Below are positions 21,785 through 32,583 of a DNA stretch of 64,000 bases, piece by piece. The notes under the pieces were generated by a model. That model saw only the letters and a program-made list of their open reading frames with translations. It made no database searches and had not been told where the DNA came from. The translations under genes were made by a program, and so were the position numbers. The stretch is from positions 1 to 64,000 of the forward strand of contig NZ_WTFT01000024.1 in the NCBI RefSeq assembly GCF_009861505.1. Direction: 5' to 3'. Positions within the stretch are counted from its first letter, which is position 1. Every line of letters begins with the position of its first letter. This DNA is from Pseudomonas izuensis. Lineage in GTDB: Bacteria > Pseudomonadota > Gammaproteobacteria > Pseudomonadales > Pseudomonadaceae.

Positions 21785-23032
21785 TTAGCTCAAGCGCAGG
21801 CGGCTCGCGCCCACCAGCCAGCTGTAAATCAGATAAAGCACCACGGTCGCCAAGAGCAGCAACCCGCCGAGAGCGGTCGCCATGCCCCAGTTGATGCTGG
21901 TGTTGGTGTAGAAAGCGACGAAGTAGCTGACCATCTGATCGTTCGGACTGCCCAGCAACGCCGGGGTGATGTAGTAGCCGATGGCGAGGATGAACACCAA
22001 CAGGCAACCGGCGCCGACACCGGCATAGGTTTGCGGGAAATACACCCGCCAGAAGCTGGCGAATGGATGGCAGCCCAGGGAAATGGCCGCCCGCATGTAG
22101 GTCGGCGAAATGCCTTTCATCACGCTGTAGATCGGCAGGATCATGAACGGCAGCAGGATGTGCACCATGGAGATGTAGACACCGATGCGGTTGAACACCA
22201 ACTCCACCGGTTTATCGATGATGCCCAGGGCCATCAAGCCGCTGTTGATCAACCCACCCGATTGCAGCAAGACGATCCACGCCGCGACTCGCACCAGGAT
22301 CGAGGTCCAGAACGGCAACAGCACCAGAATCATCAGCAGGTTGCTTTGCCGCGACGGCAGGTTCGCCAGCAGATAAGCCAGAGGATAGGCCAGCACCAGA
22401 CAGATCACGGTGATGATCAGCCCCATCCAGAAGGTGCGGGTGAAAATGTCGAGGTAGATCGCCTGGTCAGGCGTGGCCGGAGCCAGTTCACCGAGGTCGT
22501 CGATACGATGATCGACGGCGGCCAGCAGGTAGTACGGCGTGATGCTGCTGGTGTTGCGGCGTACGGCTTGCCAGTAGGCCGGATCGCCCCAGCGCTCGTC
22601 GAGACCTTCCAGTGCTTCTTTATAGGAGGCCGGCTCTGTGGCGAACGGCAAGGCGCGTGCAGTTTTGGTCAACAGGCTGCGGTAGCCGGCCAACTCCATG
22701 TTCAAGCGCTTGGACAGGTCGCCCAAGGTCTGGTTCTTGCGGGCTTCGGCGAGGTCTTCGCTGGCGGCCTTGTAAACCGGTTCGGCGGGCAATCCACGAC
22801 CGTCCCAGCTGGCGATAGCCGTCACGGTGCGTGGCATGCCACCGACCACTTCCGGATTACCGACGCTTTTGTAGAGTAGCGCCGCGATCGGCACCAGGAA
22901 CACCAGCAACAGAAACAGCACCAGCGGCGCGATCAACGCCTGGGCCTTCCAGCGGTTGACCCGCTCGGCGTGCTTGAGCCGCTGCTTCAAGGTGGGGTCA
23001 GTGCCCGCGTTCAGGGGAACGGCGATAGCCAT
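21785..23032 (-). CDS. ABC transporter permease (PotB-like, long periplasmic loop)
   Basis: Inner-membrane channel subunit, 415 aa. A roughly 150-residue hydrophilic insertion follows the first membrane segment (from YKSVGNPEVV to the second segment near TFWMGLII), which makes it longer than PotB; such insertions occur in one branch of the polyamine/opine permeases. The EAA loop is AAISLGCHPFASFWRVYFPQ. ATG 23032 (MAIAVPLNAG) is chosen over a longer in-frame start at 23077. Confidence 0.9.
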   Translation of the reverse strand: MAIAVPLNAGTDPTLKQRLKHAERVNRWKAQALIAPLVLFLLLVFLVPIAALLYKSVGNPEVVGGMPRTVTAIASWDGRGLPAEPVYKAASEDLAEARKNQTLGDLSKRLNMELAGYRSLLTKTARALPFATEPASYKEALEGLDERWGDPAYWQAVRRNTSSITPYYLLAAVDHRIDDLGELAPATPDQAIYLDIFTRTFWMGLIITVICLVLAYPLAYLLANLPSRQSNLLMILVLLPFWTSILVRVAAWIVLLQSGGLINSGLMALGIIDKPVELVFNRIGVYISMVHILLPFMILPIYSVMKGISPTYMRAAISLGCHPFASFWRVYFPQTYAGVGAGCLLVFILAIGYYITPALLGSPNDQMVSYFVAFYTNTSINWGMATALGGLLLLATVVLYLIYSWLVGASRLRLS

Positions 23033-23105
23033 GGCGTACTCCGGAAATCTTTGATCATTGCAGAGGCGGGAAACCACCTCGATCGTTTAATGCACACAAC
23101 CCTAA

Positions 23106-23196
23106 TGTGGGAGCGGGCTCGCTCGCGAAAGCGGAGTGTCAGTCAACAATGATGCTGAATGTGCTGACGCCTTCGCGAGCAGGCTCGCTCCTACAG
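23106..23196. repeat. REPIN inside the ABC transporter operon
   Basis: Inverted REP units (23106-23134 and 23168-23196; core GAGCGGGCTCGCTCGCGAA) lie between the solute-binding-protein gene and the permease genes, where such hairpins can protect the upstream message and lower downstream expression. Confidence 0.9.
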
Positions 23197-23216
23197 CGTA
23201 AGCCCGCGGTGCGGTC

Positions 23217-24260
23217 TTACTTGGCAGCCCAGGAATTGAAACGCTGTTCCAGCTGCTCGCCGTTGTCAGCCCAGAAGCTGACGTCGATCTGCACCTGGTT
23301 GGCGATGTTTTCCGGAGTGGTCGGCATGTCTTTCAGGACATCCTTGGCCAGCAACGGTACGGCCTGGGTGTTGGCCGGACCGTAAGCGATGTTTTCCGAG
23401 TAGGTCTTCTGCTGCTGAGGCTGTACCGAGAACGCGATGAATTTCTTCGCCGCTTCAGCGCGAGCCTTATCCAGACCTTTCGGAATGGCCCAGGCATCGA
23501 AGTCGTAGATGCCGCCGTTCCACACCACTTTCAGGTTGCTTTCTTTCTGCACGGCAGCGATACGGCCGTTGTAGGCCGAGCTCATGACCACGTCACCGGA
23601 AGCGAGGTATTGAGGCGGTTGTGCACCGGCTTCCCACCACTGAATGTTCGGCTTGAGCTCATCGAGCTTCTTGAACGCGCGGTCCTGACCGTCCTTGCCG
23701 GCCAGCACTTTGTAGACGTCTTTCGGCGCCACGCCATCGGCCATCAGGGCGAATTCCAGGGTGTACTTGGCGCCCTTACGCAGGCCGCGCTTGCCCGGGA
23801 ATTGTTTCACGTCCCAGAAGTCTGCCCAGCTGGTCGGCGCGGTTTTCAGCTTGTCGGCGTTGTAGGCCAGCACGGTCGACCACACGAAGAAGCCCACGCC
23901 GCATGGCTGAATGGCGCCCTTGACGTAGTCTTCGTTCTTGCCGAACAGCGCCGGATCGAGTTGCTCGAACATGTCTTCGTCGCAACCACGGGACAATTCT
24001 GGCGATTCAACCTCTACCAGATCCCAGGACACGCTCTTGGTGTCGACCATGGCCTTGACCTTGGCCATTTCACCGTTGTACTCGCCCGCCACGATCTTGC
24101 CGTTGCCTGCCGCTTCCCACGGTGCGTAGAAGGCTTTGACCTGCGCCGCCTTGTTCGCCCCGCCAAAGGACACCACGGTCAGGTCCGGGCCAGCGGCCAT
24201 TGCGCCCGCAGCCCCCATCATGCCCAGTGCCAGAGCGGTGAATTTCAGGGATCTCAACAT
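23217..24260 (-). CDS. ABC transporter periplasmic solute-binding protein (PotD-like)
   Basis: Predicted exported receptor, 347 aa, with a clear signal peptide ending GAAGAMAAG. The mature protein belongs to the PotD/PotF-type binding proteins (SBP class 8): LTVVSFGGANKAAQVKAFY near the start and the GPANTQAV segment near the end. Ligand could be a polyamine, opine or amino-alcohol; aromatic residues such as W in PTSWADFWD line up with polyamine receptors. Between the ATPase and permease genes. Confidence 0.92.
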   Translation of the reverse strand: MLRSLKFTALALGMMGAAGAMAAGPDLTVVSFGGANKAAQVKAFYAPWEAAGNGKIVAGEYNGEMAKVKAMVDTKSVSWDLVEVESPELSRGCDEDMFEQLDPALFGKNEDYVKGAIQPCGVGFFVWSTVLAYNADKLKTAPTSWADFWDVKQFPGKRGLRKGAKYTLEFALMADGVAPKDVYKVLAGKDGQDRAFKKLDELKPNIQWWEAGAQPPQYLASGDVVMSSAYNGRIAAVQKESNLKVVWNGGIYDFDAWAIPKGLDKARAEAAKKFIAFSVQPQQQKTYSENIAYGPANTQAVPLLAKDVLKDMPTTPENIANQVQIDVSFWADNGEQLEQRFNSWAAK

Positions 24261-24308
24261 TTATTGTTCTCTCCACGTGCAGGGTTGGTGTTGTTGAAGC
24301 CAGGGCGA

Positions 24309-25433
24309 TCAGTTCGCCTCTAGAAGTGGGTCGAGCGCACGTACGTGCTCGACCTGCCAGCCAAGCGGAACCACGTCACCGACTGCGAGGCCGGGATCGA
24401 GCTCGGCAATCGGTTGCTTCACGAAGAAGTCGGTCTTGCCACAGACTTCCAGGCGAACCCGGACGTGGTCGCCCAGATAGATGAATTCCTCCACCCGTCC
24501 CGAGAAACGGTTGCTGCAAGACTCGCTGGAACCATTGAGGCTCACGCGTTCCGGGCGAATGGACAAGGTCACCGGCTCACCGGTCTTGCCGACATTCACC
24601 GCCAGCGCTTCAACTTTTTCACCACGACCCAGTTCGACAATGCAGCGGTCGCCGGTCTGGCTGTGCAGGCGGCCATTGAGGCGGTTGTTCTCGCCGATGA
24701 AGTTGGCGACGAAGGTGTTTTTCGGCTCTTCATAGAGCGTGCGCGGCGGCGCAATCTGCTGGATCTCGCCTTGATGGAACACCGCAACACGATCGGACAT
24801 GGTCAGGGCTTCGCCCTGGTCGTGGGTCACGTACACCACGGTCACGCCCAGACGCTGGTGCAGGTGTTTGATTTCCATCTGCATGTGTTCACGCAGTTGC
24901 TTGTCGAGTGCGCCGAGGGGTTCGTCCATCAGCACCAGTTGCGGCTCGAACACCAATGCGCGGGCCAGGGCCACACGCTGCTGCTGACCGCCGGACAGTT
25001 GCGCCGGATAACGCTGAGCAAACGCGTCGAGCTGCACCATGCTCAGCACGCGCTTGACCTTGTCGCTGACGTCGCTCTTGTTCATGCCGCGCACGGTGAG
25101 CGGGAACGCCAGGTTCTCGGCGACCGTCATGTGCGGAAACAACGCATAGTTCTGGAACACCATGCCGATGTCACGTTTGTGCGGCGGCACGTTGTTGATG
25201 GAGCGACCGGCCAGCAGGATTTCGCCTGCGGTCGGGGTTTCGAAACCGGCGAGCATCATCAGACTCGTGGTTTTGCCCGAACCGGACGGCCCGAGCAAGG
25301 TGAGGAATTCGCCCTTGCGAATGTCCAGGTTGAGGTCTTTGACGATCAGGTTCTCGCCGTCGTAGCTCTTCTGCACTCCACGAAAGCTGACCAGAACATC
25401 ATTGGCCCCTGCGCTTGAATCGACCTGGCTCAT
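24309..25433 (-). CDS. ABC transporter ATP-binding protein (PotA-like)
   Basis: Cytoplasmic ATPase of the importer, 374 aa. Walker A GPSGSGKTT, Q-loop FQNYALFPH, signature LSGGQQQRVALARAL and Walker B LVLMDEPLGALD are all intact; a C-terminal TOBE domain follows (GENNRLNGRL onwards). First gene of the operon. ATG 25433 is chosen over GTG 25439. Confidence 0.94.
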   Translation of the reverse strand: MSQVDSSAGANDVLVSFRGVQKSYDGENLIVKDLNLDIRKGEFLTLLGPSGSGKTTSLMMLAGFETPTAGEILLAGRSINNVPPHKRDIGMVFQNYALFPHMTVAENLAFPLTVRGMNKSDVSDKVKRVLSMVQLDAFAQRYPAQLSGGQQQRVALARALVFEPQLVLMDEPLGALDKQLREHMQMEIKHLHQRLGVTVVYVTHDQGEALTMSDRVAVFHQGEIQQIAPPRTLYEEPKNTFVANFIGENNRLNGRLHSQTGDRCIVELGRGEKVEALAVNVGKTGEPVTLSIRPERVSLNGSSESCSNRFSGRVEEFIYLGDHVRVRLEVCGKTDFFVKQPIAELDPGLAVGDVVPLGWQVEHVRALDPLLEAN

Positions 25434-25680
25434 ACCCACACCTTTGTTGTTGTTGACTGCTGTGGACTAAGCCTAGTGGACGCTGGGGACCGCGCAAATC
25501 GGGACGCAGGAGAGAATCGCCTCAGCCGGATGGAAGGTTGGGGGTAGGGATTGCCCTACAAGGATGGCGCGTTTTGGCAAATGCAGCGCAATTGCGGCGG
25601 CAAGCGGTCAGCTACAAGCCGCAAGAGCAAGCAAAAACGGTAATTCATGAATGTCGCAAATGGATATGGCGACGCGAATC
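25434..25680. other. gap upstream of the ABC operon
   Basis: About 250 bases with no credible gene before the REPIN. It must hold the promoter of the leftward ABC operon, but I see no convincing hexamer pair. A small hairpin GTAGGG-ATTG-CCCTAC sits near 25545-25560. Confidence 0.4.
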
Positions 25681-25752
25681 CCTGTAGGAGCACAGCTTGC
25701 TGGCGATGGCGTACTTGAAATCGCCATCGCCAGCAAGCTGTGCTCCTACAGG
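25681..25752. repeat. perfect REPIN
   Basis: Two 31-base arms (25681-25711 and 25722-25752) are perfect inverted copies with a 10-base loop, the cleanest palindrome in the window. It directly follows the response-regulator gene end. Confidence 0.92.
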
Positions 25753-25764
25753 GGGGCGGTGCAT

Positions 25765-26394
25765 TCAGAGAAGTTTGTGCTCCATCGCATACTTCACCAG
25801 TTCAGCCAGCGAGGTGATGTTGAGTTTCTGCATCAACCGCGCCTTGTGGGTGCTGATGGTCTTGCTGCTCAACGCCAATTGCTGGGCGATGTCATTGACG
25901 TTGGCGCCCTGGGCCAAGCGCTCGAATACGGAAAACTCACGCTCAGAGAGCAACGAGTGCAGCGGCCGCGAGTCGGTGAGACCGACTTCGAAGACCATGC
26001 GGTCGGCCAGGTCCGGGTCGATATAGCGACCACCCGCCGCAACCCGGCGGATGGCCGTCAGCAACAGGGCCGGATCGCTGTCCTTGGTCGCGTAGCCGGC
26101 AGCGCCAATCTTCAGCGCGCGAGCCGCCATCTGCGCCTCGTCGTGCATCGACAACACTAGGATCACCGGCGGGTTGTTCAGCGCGCGAATTCGCGGAATC
26201 GCTTCCAGGCCGTTCACACCCGGCATGGAAATATCGAGCAACACCACTTCACAGGGCACATGCCGCAAGGTTTCAAGCAATTGCTCGCCATTGCTCGCCT
26301 CCCCCACCACCAACAAGTCCTTGGCCAGGCCGATCAATTGCTTGATGCCTTCGCGGACGATGGTGTGGTCTTCGGCTACCAGTACACGGATCAC
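25765..26394 (-). CDS. LuxR/NarL-type response regulator
   Basis: A 209-aa regulator: receiver domain with phosphoacceptor D54 (VVLLDISMPG), acidic pocket ED at 8-9 and lysine in ATKDSDP, then a LuxR-type helix-turn-helix (LSEREFSVFERLAQG through KTISTHKARLMQKL). The start is GTG at 26394, immediately after the kinase stop codon, so translation is probably coupled. Likely controls the neighbouring ABC importer and dehydrogenase genes (inference). Confidence 0.92.
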   Translation of the reverse strand: MIRVLVAEDHTIVREGIKQLIGLAKDLLVVGEASNGEQLLETLRHVPCEVVLLDISMPGVNGLEAIPRIRALNNPPVILVLSMHDEAQMAARALKIGAAGYATKDSDPALLLTAIRRVAAGGRYIDPDLADRMVFEVGLTDSRPLHSLLSEREFSVFERLAQGANVNDIAQQLALSSKTISTHKARLMQKLNITSLAELVKYAMEHKLL

Positions 26395-28794
26395 TTACTT
26401 ATCCTCTTCCAATGGCACTCGCACGATCAAAGTCGTGCCCTCTCCGGGCTCACTCTCAAGCGATAATTCACCGCCCATGATCAACACCCGCTCACGCATG
26501 CCCACAATCCCGAAGGATGACGGTCTACCCGTAGTGGGGACAAACCCTACGCCATCATCGCTGACGGTCAGACACAACTCGTCGCCTTCAAGCACCAGTG
26601 TCAGTTCGACAGTATGCGCCTGGGCGTGACGCATGACATTGGTCAGCGCCTCCTGAAGGATTCGAAACAGACCAATCGCCTTGGCGTCGCTGAGCACCGG
26701 CAAGTTATCCGGCACTTGCACCAGGCACGGGATCTGCGTACGCGCCTCGAAGCGACGAGCTTGCCACTCGATGGCCGACGCGATCCCCGCATCGAGAATC
26801 GGTGGACGCAACGCTGTCGCCACATCGCGCACTAACTGAAACAATTGGGCAATCAAGCGTTTCATGCTGTTCAAGCGCTCGTGTAGCCCGGGATCGAGTT
26901 GCGCATAGGCCAGTTCGCACATGGACGTTTCCAGCTTGAGCACGGTCAGCATCTGACCCAGCTCGTCGTGAACTTCCCGGGCAATGCGGGCCTTCTCCTC
27001 TTCACGCACACTCTCAAGGTGCGCGGACAATTCCCGCAATTGCTCCCGTGAGCTGGCCAGCTCCAGTTCGATGCGCTTGCTTTCGCTGATGTCCCAGACA
27101 ATGCCGTCCCAGACGTAGGCACCGTCTTCAAGACGACGGGTAATGGCCTTGATTTCCGCCCAGCGCTGTTCACCCTGTCGCGTAAGAATTCGCCCTTGCC
27201 ACGACCAGTCGCTGTCGGTGTCCAGGGCATGGTCCTGGGTCTGGTGGTAGCTGGCCTTGTCGTCCGGATGCACCAGGCTGCGCAGGCCTTTGTCCCGATG
27301 GGCCAGGGTGACCGGCGAGTAACCCACCAGGCTTTCACTTCCCTCACTGATGTAGGCAAAGTCGATCTGCCCTGTCACCGGCGCCCGCTCCAGGCGAAAG
27401 ACAAGACCAGGCACATTCGCCGCGATCCCTTGCAACCGCGCCTCACTTTCCTGCAACGCGGCAAGGGCGCGACGGCGTTCGGTGACGTCGGTGAGGTAGA
27501 CCACCAGATACTCGCCGTCGCGAAAGCGCAGGAAGCTCAGCGAAACATCGGTTGGCAGGATGCTGCCATCCGCCCGCAGACAATTGGTTTCGAAACTTTG
27601 CGGCGCATCATCGCTGGCCCTGGCGCGTTTCCACAGGTTCAACCAGCGGTCCATATGCAGGCCGGGTTCGAAGTCGATCAATGGCCGATCGATGATTCCG
27701 CCCGGCGAATAGCCCAGCATGGTTTCAGCCGCGCGGTTGGCATAACGCACATGACTGTCCCAGTTGACCCAAAGGATGCCGACAGTGCTTTGATCGATGG
27801 AAAACTGCGTCAGCCGCAAGGCCTCTTCGCTGGCAGCGCGCAAGGCGATGTCGGCCTGTGCCGCCGCCAATCGCTGCTCCAGACTGTGCTGCTGGCGGCG
27901 CTGCCAAAACACGATGGCCATGCAACTCAGAGCCAGCACCAGCAAAAGCAGGCAGAGGTTTTTCCAGAAACCCGGTGATTCGGTGAGTCTTGGATACTTG
28001 GGTTGCAGCCATTGATTGTGCAGATTTTCCAGATCCTTGGCGGGGATCGCGCGCAGTGCGCTTTCGACAATGCCCGCCAGCTCCGGTTTGTCGCGCCGGG
28101 TGGCCACCCGCAGCAATTGCGGCAAGCCGATGTCACCCACCACCACCAGCTCGGCAAACTCCGGCTCGATGGACAGACGCCCCAATTGCGCTTCATCGAC
28201 CACCGCGTAACCGGCCTGCTGGCTCAACAACAACTGCAACGCCTGACGCTCGATCGGAACCCCCTGGAGATTCAGGTGCGGATAGTTGCCGCGCAAATAA
28301 TCGGCGGTGGCACTGGGCATGCGTACGGCGACGCGGGTCTGGCTGTCGAGTTTTTCCAGCTCCACCGCACCCGTGCTTTTCTGGTCGCTGACGACCAGTT
28401 GCGGCACTCGCATGTAAGGATCGGAAAACTGCCAGAGGCGCAGACCTGCGGGGGTTTGGGTCAACCCTGGAGCGATGTCGATTTCACCCGCGCGTGCCGC
28501 GGCCTCCAGTTGCTCAAGGTCGGGAAAGTTACGCCAGCTCAGCTCGACATTGAGTGCCTTGGCGAGCCATTTCATCAGCTCGACGTTGGCCCCGGACAGG
28601 CGTTGCAACCGTCGATCGTATTGCGCATAGGGCGCTTGCAACACCAGCCCCACCCGCAATTCGTCCTGCTGCGCCAGCCATTGCTGTTGCCAGGGCGACA
28701 AGACGGCCGCGTGCACCGCAGGCGCGGCCGCCGCCCAGCCCATCAAGGGAAACCACAAACAGCCGATAACCCACAGGCAGCGAAAACGCATCAT
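26395..28794 (-). CDS. sensor histidine kinase with periplasmic solute-binding domain
   Basis: A 799-aa membrane kinase. Order: signal peptide (about 1-27), class 3 solute-binding domain (about 35-262), one membrane segment (about 272-292), two PAS/PAC domains (about 320-450 and 455-575), HisKA_3 dimerisation domain with the phospho-histidine in REVHDELGQ near residue 605, and a HATPase_c domain (LTVSDDGVGFVPTTG). It can sense a periplasmic ligand directly, like BvgS-type kinases, but passes phosphate to a separate NarL-type regulator. ATG 28794 follows a GAGAG site; a TTG at 28815 is rejected. Confidence 0.92.
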   Translation of the reverse strand: MMRFRCLWVIGCLWFPLMGWAAAAPAVHAAVLSPWQQQWLAQQDELRVGLVLQAPYAQYDRRLQRLSGANVELMKWLAKALNVELSWRNFPDLEQLEAAARAGEIDIAPGLTQTPAGLRLWQFSDPYMRVPQLVVSDQKSTGAVELEKLDSQTRVAVRMPSATADYLRGNYPHLNLQGVPIERQALQLLLSQQAGYAVVDEAQLGRLSIEPEFAELVVVGDIGLPQLLRVATRRDKPELAGIVESALRAIPAKDLENLHNQWLQPKYPRLTESPGFWKNLCLLLLVLALSCMAIVFWQRRQQHSLEQRLAAAQADIALRAASEEALRLTQFSIDQSTVGILWVNWDSHVRYANRAAETMLGYSPGGIIDRPLIDFEPGLHMDRWLNLWKRARASDDAPQSFETNCLRADGSILPTDVSLSFLRFRDGEYLVVYLTDVTERRRALAALQESEARLQGIAANVPGLVFRLERAPVTGQIDFAYISEGSESLVGYSPVTLAHRDKGLRSLVHPDDKASYHQTQDHALDTDSDWSWQGRILTRQGEQRWAEIKAITRRLEDGAYVWDGIVWDISESKRIELELASSREQLRELSAHLESVREEEKARIAREVHDELGQMLTVLKLETSMCELAYAQLDPGLHERLNSMKRLIAQLFQLVRDVATALRPPILDAGIASAIEWQARRFEARTQIPCLVQVPDNLPVLSDAKAIGLFRILQEALTNVMRHAQAHTVELTLVLEGDELCLTVSDDGVGFVPTTGRPSSFGIVGMRERVLIMGGELSLESEPGEGTTLIVRVPLEEDK

Positions 28795-28867
28795 CGAACT
28801 CTCACACACTGACAAATACTGACCAACCCATTAGGCTGCCGGAATAATTTCTGGCCTGGAATATCCG

Positions 28868-29872
28868 ATGCCCCCTGACTACCGCCTGGCACTGCCAGCA
28901 TTGTGCCTGTCGCTGATCCTGCCATGCGCTTTTTCCGTCGAGGCCGCCGACCCGGCACCTGCCGCCACGGCTAATGTCACGCAAAGGGCCGCCGAAGAAA
29001 AACCGGTGGAACGTCAGCCGCTGCCTGAGCGTAGCCAGGAAGAAGCCGCAGCACTGGAGCGGAAAATCCCCGCCCAGGAACAGCAGCAACTGCAAGCGGG
29101 CAGCGATACCTTCCTGGCTTTGTGGAAGCCGGCCAATGCCGCCGACCCGAAAGGTGCGGTGATTATCATCCCGGGCGCTGGCGAAACCGCTGACTGGCCG
29201 CAAGCAATTGGCCCGTTGCGGCGCAATTTGCCGAATGTAAAGTGGAGCAGCCTGAGTATCACCTTGCCAGATTTGCAAAGCGATGCCATTGCGCCACGCG
29301 TTATCGAAGTGCCGCCAGCGCCCAAGACACCGGACGCCGGCAGCAAGGACTCGACCACCGCAGCCCCCATCGAACAGGCAGCCGGCGGTGAAGCCGAAGT
29401 GGCTGACAAGCCTGTCGTCGAAACCAGTGAAGAACAAGGCAAGGTGGATGCCGAGCGGATTTACGCCCGCATCGATGCAGCCATCGCTTTCGCGGAGCAG
29501 CAAAGTGCTCGCAGCATCGTCGTGCTGGGGCATGGCACAGGCGCTTACTGGGCTGCACGCTATTTGAGCGAGAAACAGCCATCGCAAGTCGAGCGGTTCG
29601 TCATGGTTGCCCCGCAGACACCCGCTCAGGCAAAACCGGGGCTGGACGAACTCACGCCGACCTTGAAGCTGCCGACCGCAGATATCTTCTATATGGACAA
29701 ACCGCTGGACCGCAACGCGGCGCTGGCCCGATTGCAAGCCAGCAAACGCTTGAAGACCTCGGCATTCAGCCAGGTCTCACTCAAGGCGTTGCCGGGTGAT
29801 GCCAATGCACAACAGGAGCAGTTGGTTCGGCGGGTGCGGGGTTGGTTGAATCCGCAGAATGCGGCGGACTGA
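28868..29872 (+). CDS. DUF3530 family alpha/beta-hydrolase-like protein
   Basis: A 334-aa predicted exported protein with a signal peptide ending SVEAADP. The C-terminal half is an alpha/beta-hydrolase-like domain beginning VIIIPGAGETADWP. The nucleophile elbow reads VVLGHGTGAYW: the usual serine of G-x-S-x-G is glycine, so hydrolase activity is doubtful. An alanine/proline-rich insertion (about 140-190) separates the two halves. Divergent from the kinase gene. Confidence 0.85.
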   Translation: MPPDYRLALPALCLSLILPCAFSVEAADPAPAATANVTQRAAEEKPVERQPLPERSQEEAAALERKIPAQEQQQLQAGSDTFLALWKPANAADPKGAVIIIPGAGETADWPQAIGPLRRNLPNVKWSSLSITLPDLQSDAIAPRVIEVPPAPKTPDAGSKDSTTAAPIEQAAGGEAEVADKPVVETSEEQGKVDAERIYARIDAAIAFAEQQSARSIVVLGHGTGAYWAARYLSEKQPSQVERFVMVAPQTPAQAKPGLDELTPTLKLPTADIFYMDKPLDRNAALARLQASKRLKTSAFSQVSLKALPGDANAQQEQLVRRVRGWLNPQNAAD

Positions 29873-29880
29873 TAGACCGA

Positions 29881-29968
29881 GTCGCCACTATCGCGAGCAG
29901 GCTCGCTCCCACATTGATCTTCAGTGTAAGAAGATCCAGTGTGGGAGCGAGCCTGCTCGCGATGGCGG
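29881..29968. repeat. REPIN between convergent genes
   Basis: Nearly perfect inverted arms (29881-29921 and 29931-29968) with the cores ATCGCGAGCAGGCTCGCTCC and its complement, between the DUF3530 gene and the djlA-like gene. Confidence 0.92.
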
Positions 29969-29996
29969 CATCACAAACAACACCTGCCTGCCCTCG

Positions 29997-30764
29997 CTAA
30001 CGAAAATCCCGCCGCTGACGTATCAACGTATAAGCATTGTGCAATTCCCGCGTTTTCTCGGTCGCCTCACGCACCTGCAATGCCGTCGCCCCACTGCCGG
30101 CAATCTTGTCAGGATGATGACGGCTGAGCAGGCGCCGATATGCGCGCTTGATCTGCGCCGGTTCACTGGTGGCGGACACGCCCAACAGTCGCAAGGCATC
30201 CTGATAAGTCACGGCGCTGCTGACCTGAGGACGTTTATGCGGCTCATAGTCAATCGCCAATGCCTGCACCTGATACGGCGTCCAACCTAGCCATTTGCCC
30301 CATTGAGCGATCAGCGCCCGCTCGCCGGGACCCGCGCGCCCATCGGCCCAGACCATCCGCCAACAAGCACGCAACACCCCTTCCGCCGCATGGGGCTGAG
30401 CGCTCAGGCGACGCAGATAACCACGCAACCGGTCGTTGCCCGACTTGCCGCGATTGAACGCTGCAATCGCCCGACGCTGGGCTGATTCGTTCATGTCCAG
30501 CGAGCGCATTTCTTGTCGCGCCTGCTGAATGTGACCATCCACAACCCGTCCGTCGCACTTGGCCAGTCGTCCCAGCAGGACGAACAGCAATTCATCGTTG
30601 CGCAGCACCGAACGGCCGCCAAGTTTTTCACGCAGATGCGCCCAACTCTGCAAGTGCAGGCGCCGATCCAGGGCCTGCCCCAACAAAGCACCAAGCATGG
30701 CCCCCGGAATGCTTGCAATGGCAAACCCCACCCCGGCTCCAATCAGAGTCCCTGGCCATAACAT
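29997..30764 (-). CDS. DjlA-like membrane-anchored J-domain co-chaperone
   Basis: A 255-aa protein with an N-terminal glycine-zipper membrane segment (LIGAGVGFAIASIPGAMLGA), a TerB-like central domain, and a C-terminal J domain with the DnaK-activating HPD in SRHHPDKI. This is the DjlA layout. ATG 30764 is chosen because the codon at 30782 is TTG. It begins one base after the murU stop, as the last gene of amgK-murU-djlA. Confidence 0.9.
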   Translation of the reverse strand: MLWPGTLIGAGVGFAIASIPGAMLGALLGQALDRRLHLQSWAHLREKLGGRSVLRNDELLFVLLGRLAKCDGRVVDGHIQQARQEMRSLDMNESAQRRAIAAFNRGKSGNDRLRGYLRRLSAQPHAAEGVLRACWRMVWADGRAGPGERALIAQWGKWLGWTPYQVQALAIDYEPHKRPQVSSAVTYQDALRLLGVSATSEPAQIKRAYRRLLSRHHPDKIAGSGATALQVREATEKTRELHNAYTLIRQRRDFR

Positions 30765-30765
30765 G

Positions 30766-32453
<1,688 letters not shown>

Positions 32454-32583
32454 TGCTAGGGTCTCCGACGGCGCTAGCCGTCAAGCGGGTCATGCTTTAT
32501 TATCCAGCATCTTTTTCAGACCATCGAGAGGCGTGCGGCCCACACCGCGGGCAGATGGCACGCAGGAAGCCCGGACTAATAAG

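Noticed and set aside
20888-22879. 663-aa open frame opposite the ABC permease genes
   Set aside because: Composition is extreme in H, Q and R, as in shadow frames; both permeases on the other strand have EAA loops and membrane segments.
25540-25620. sigma-54-type promoter before the response regulator or ABC operon
   Set aside because: A GG-N10-GC pair is present (TTGGCAAATGCAGCGC), but the flanking bases do not match the consensus and it points away from the nearest gene.
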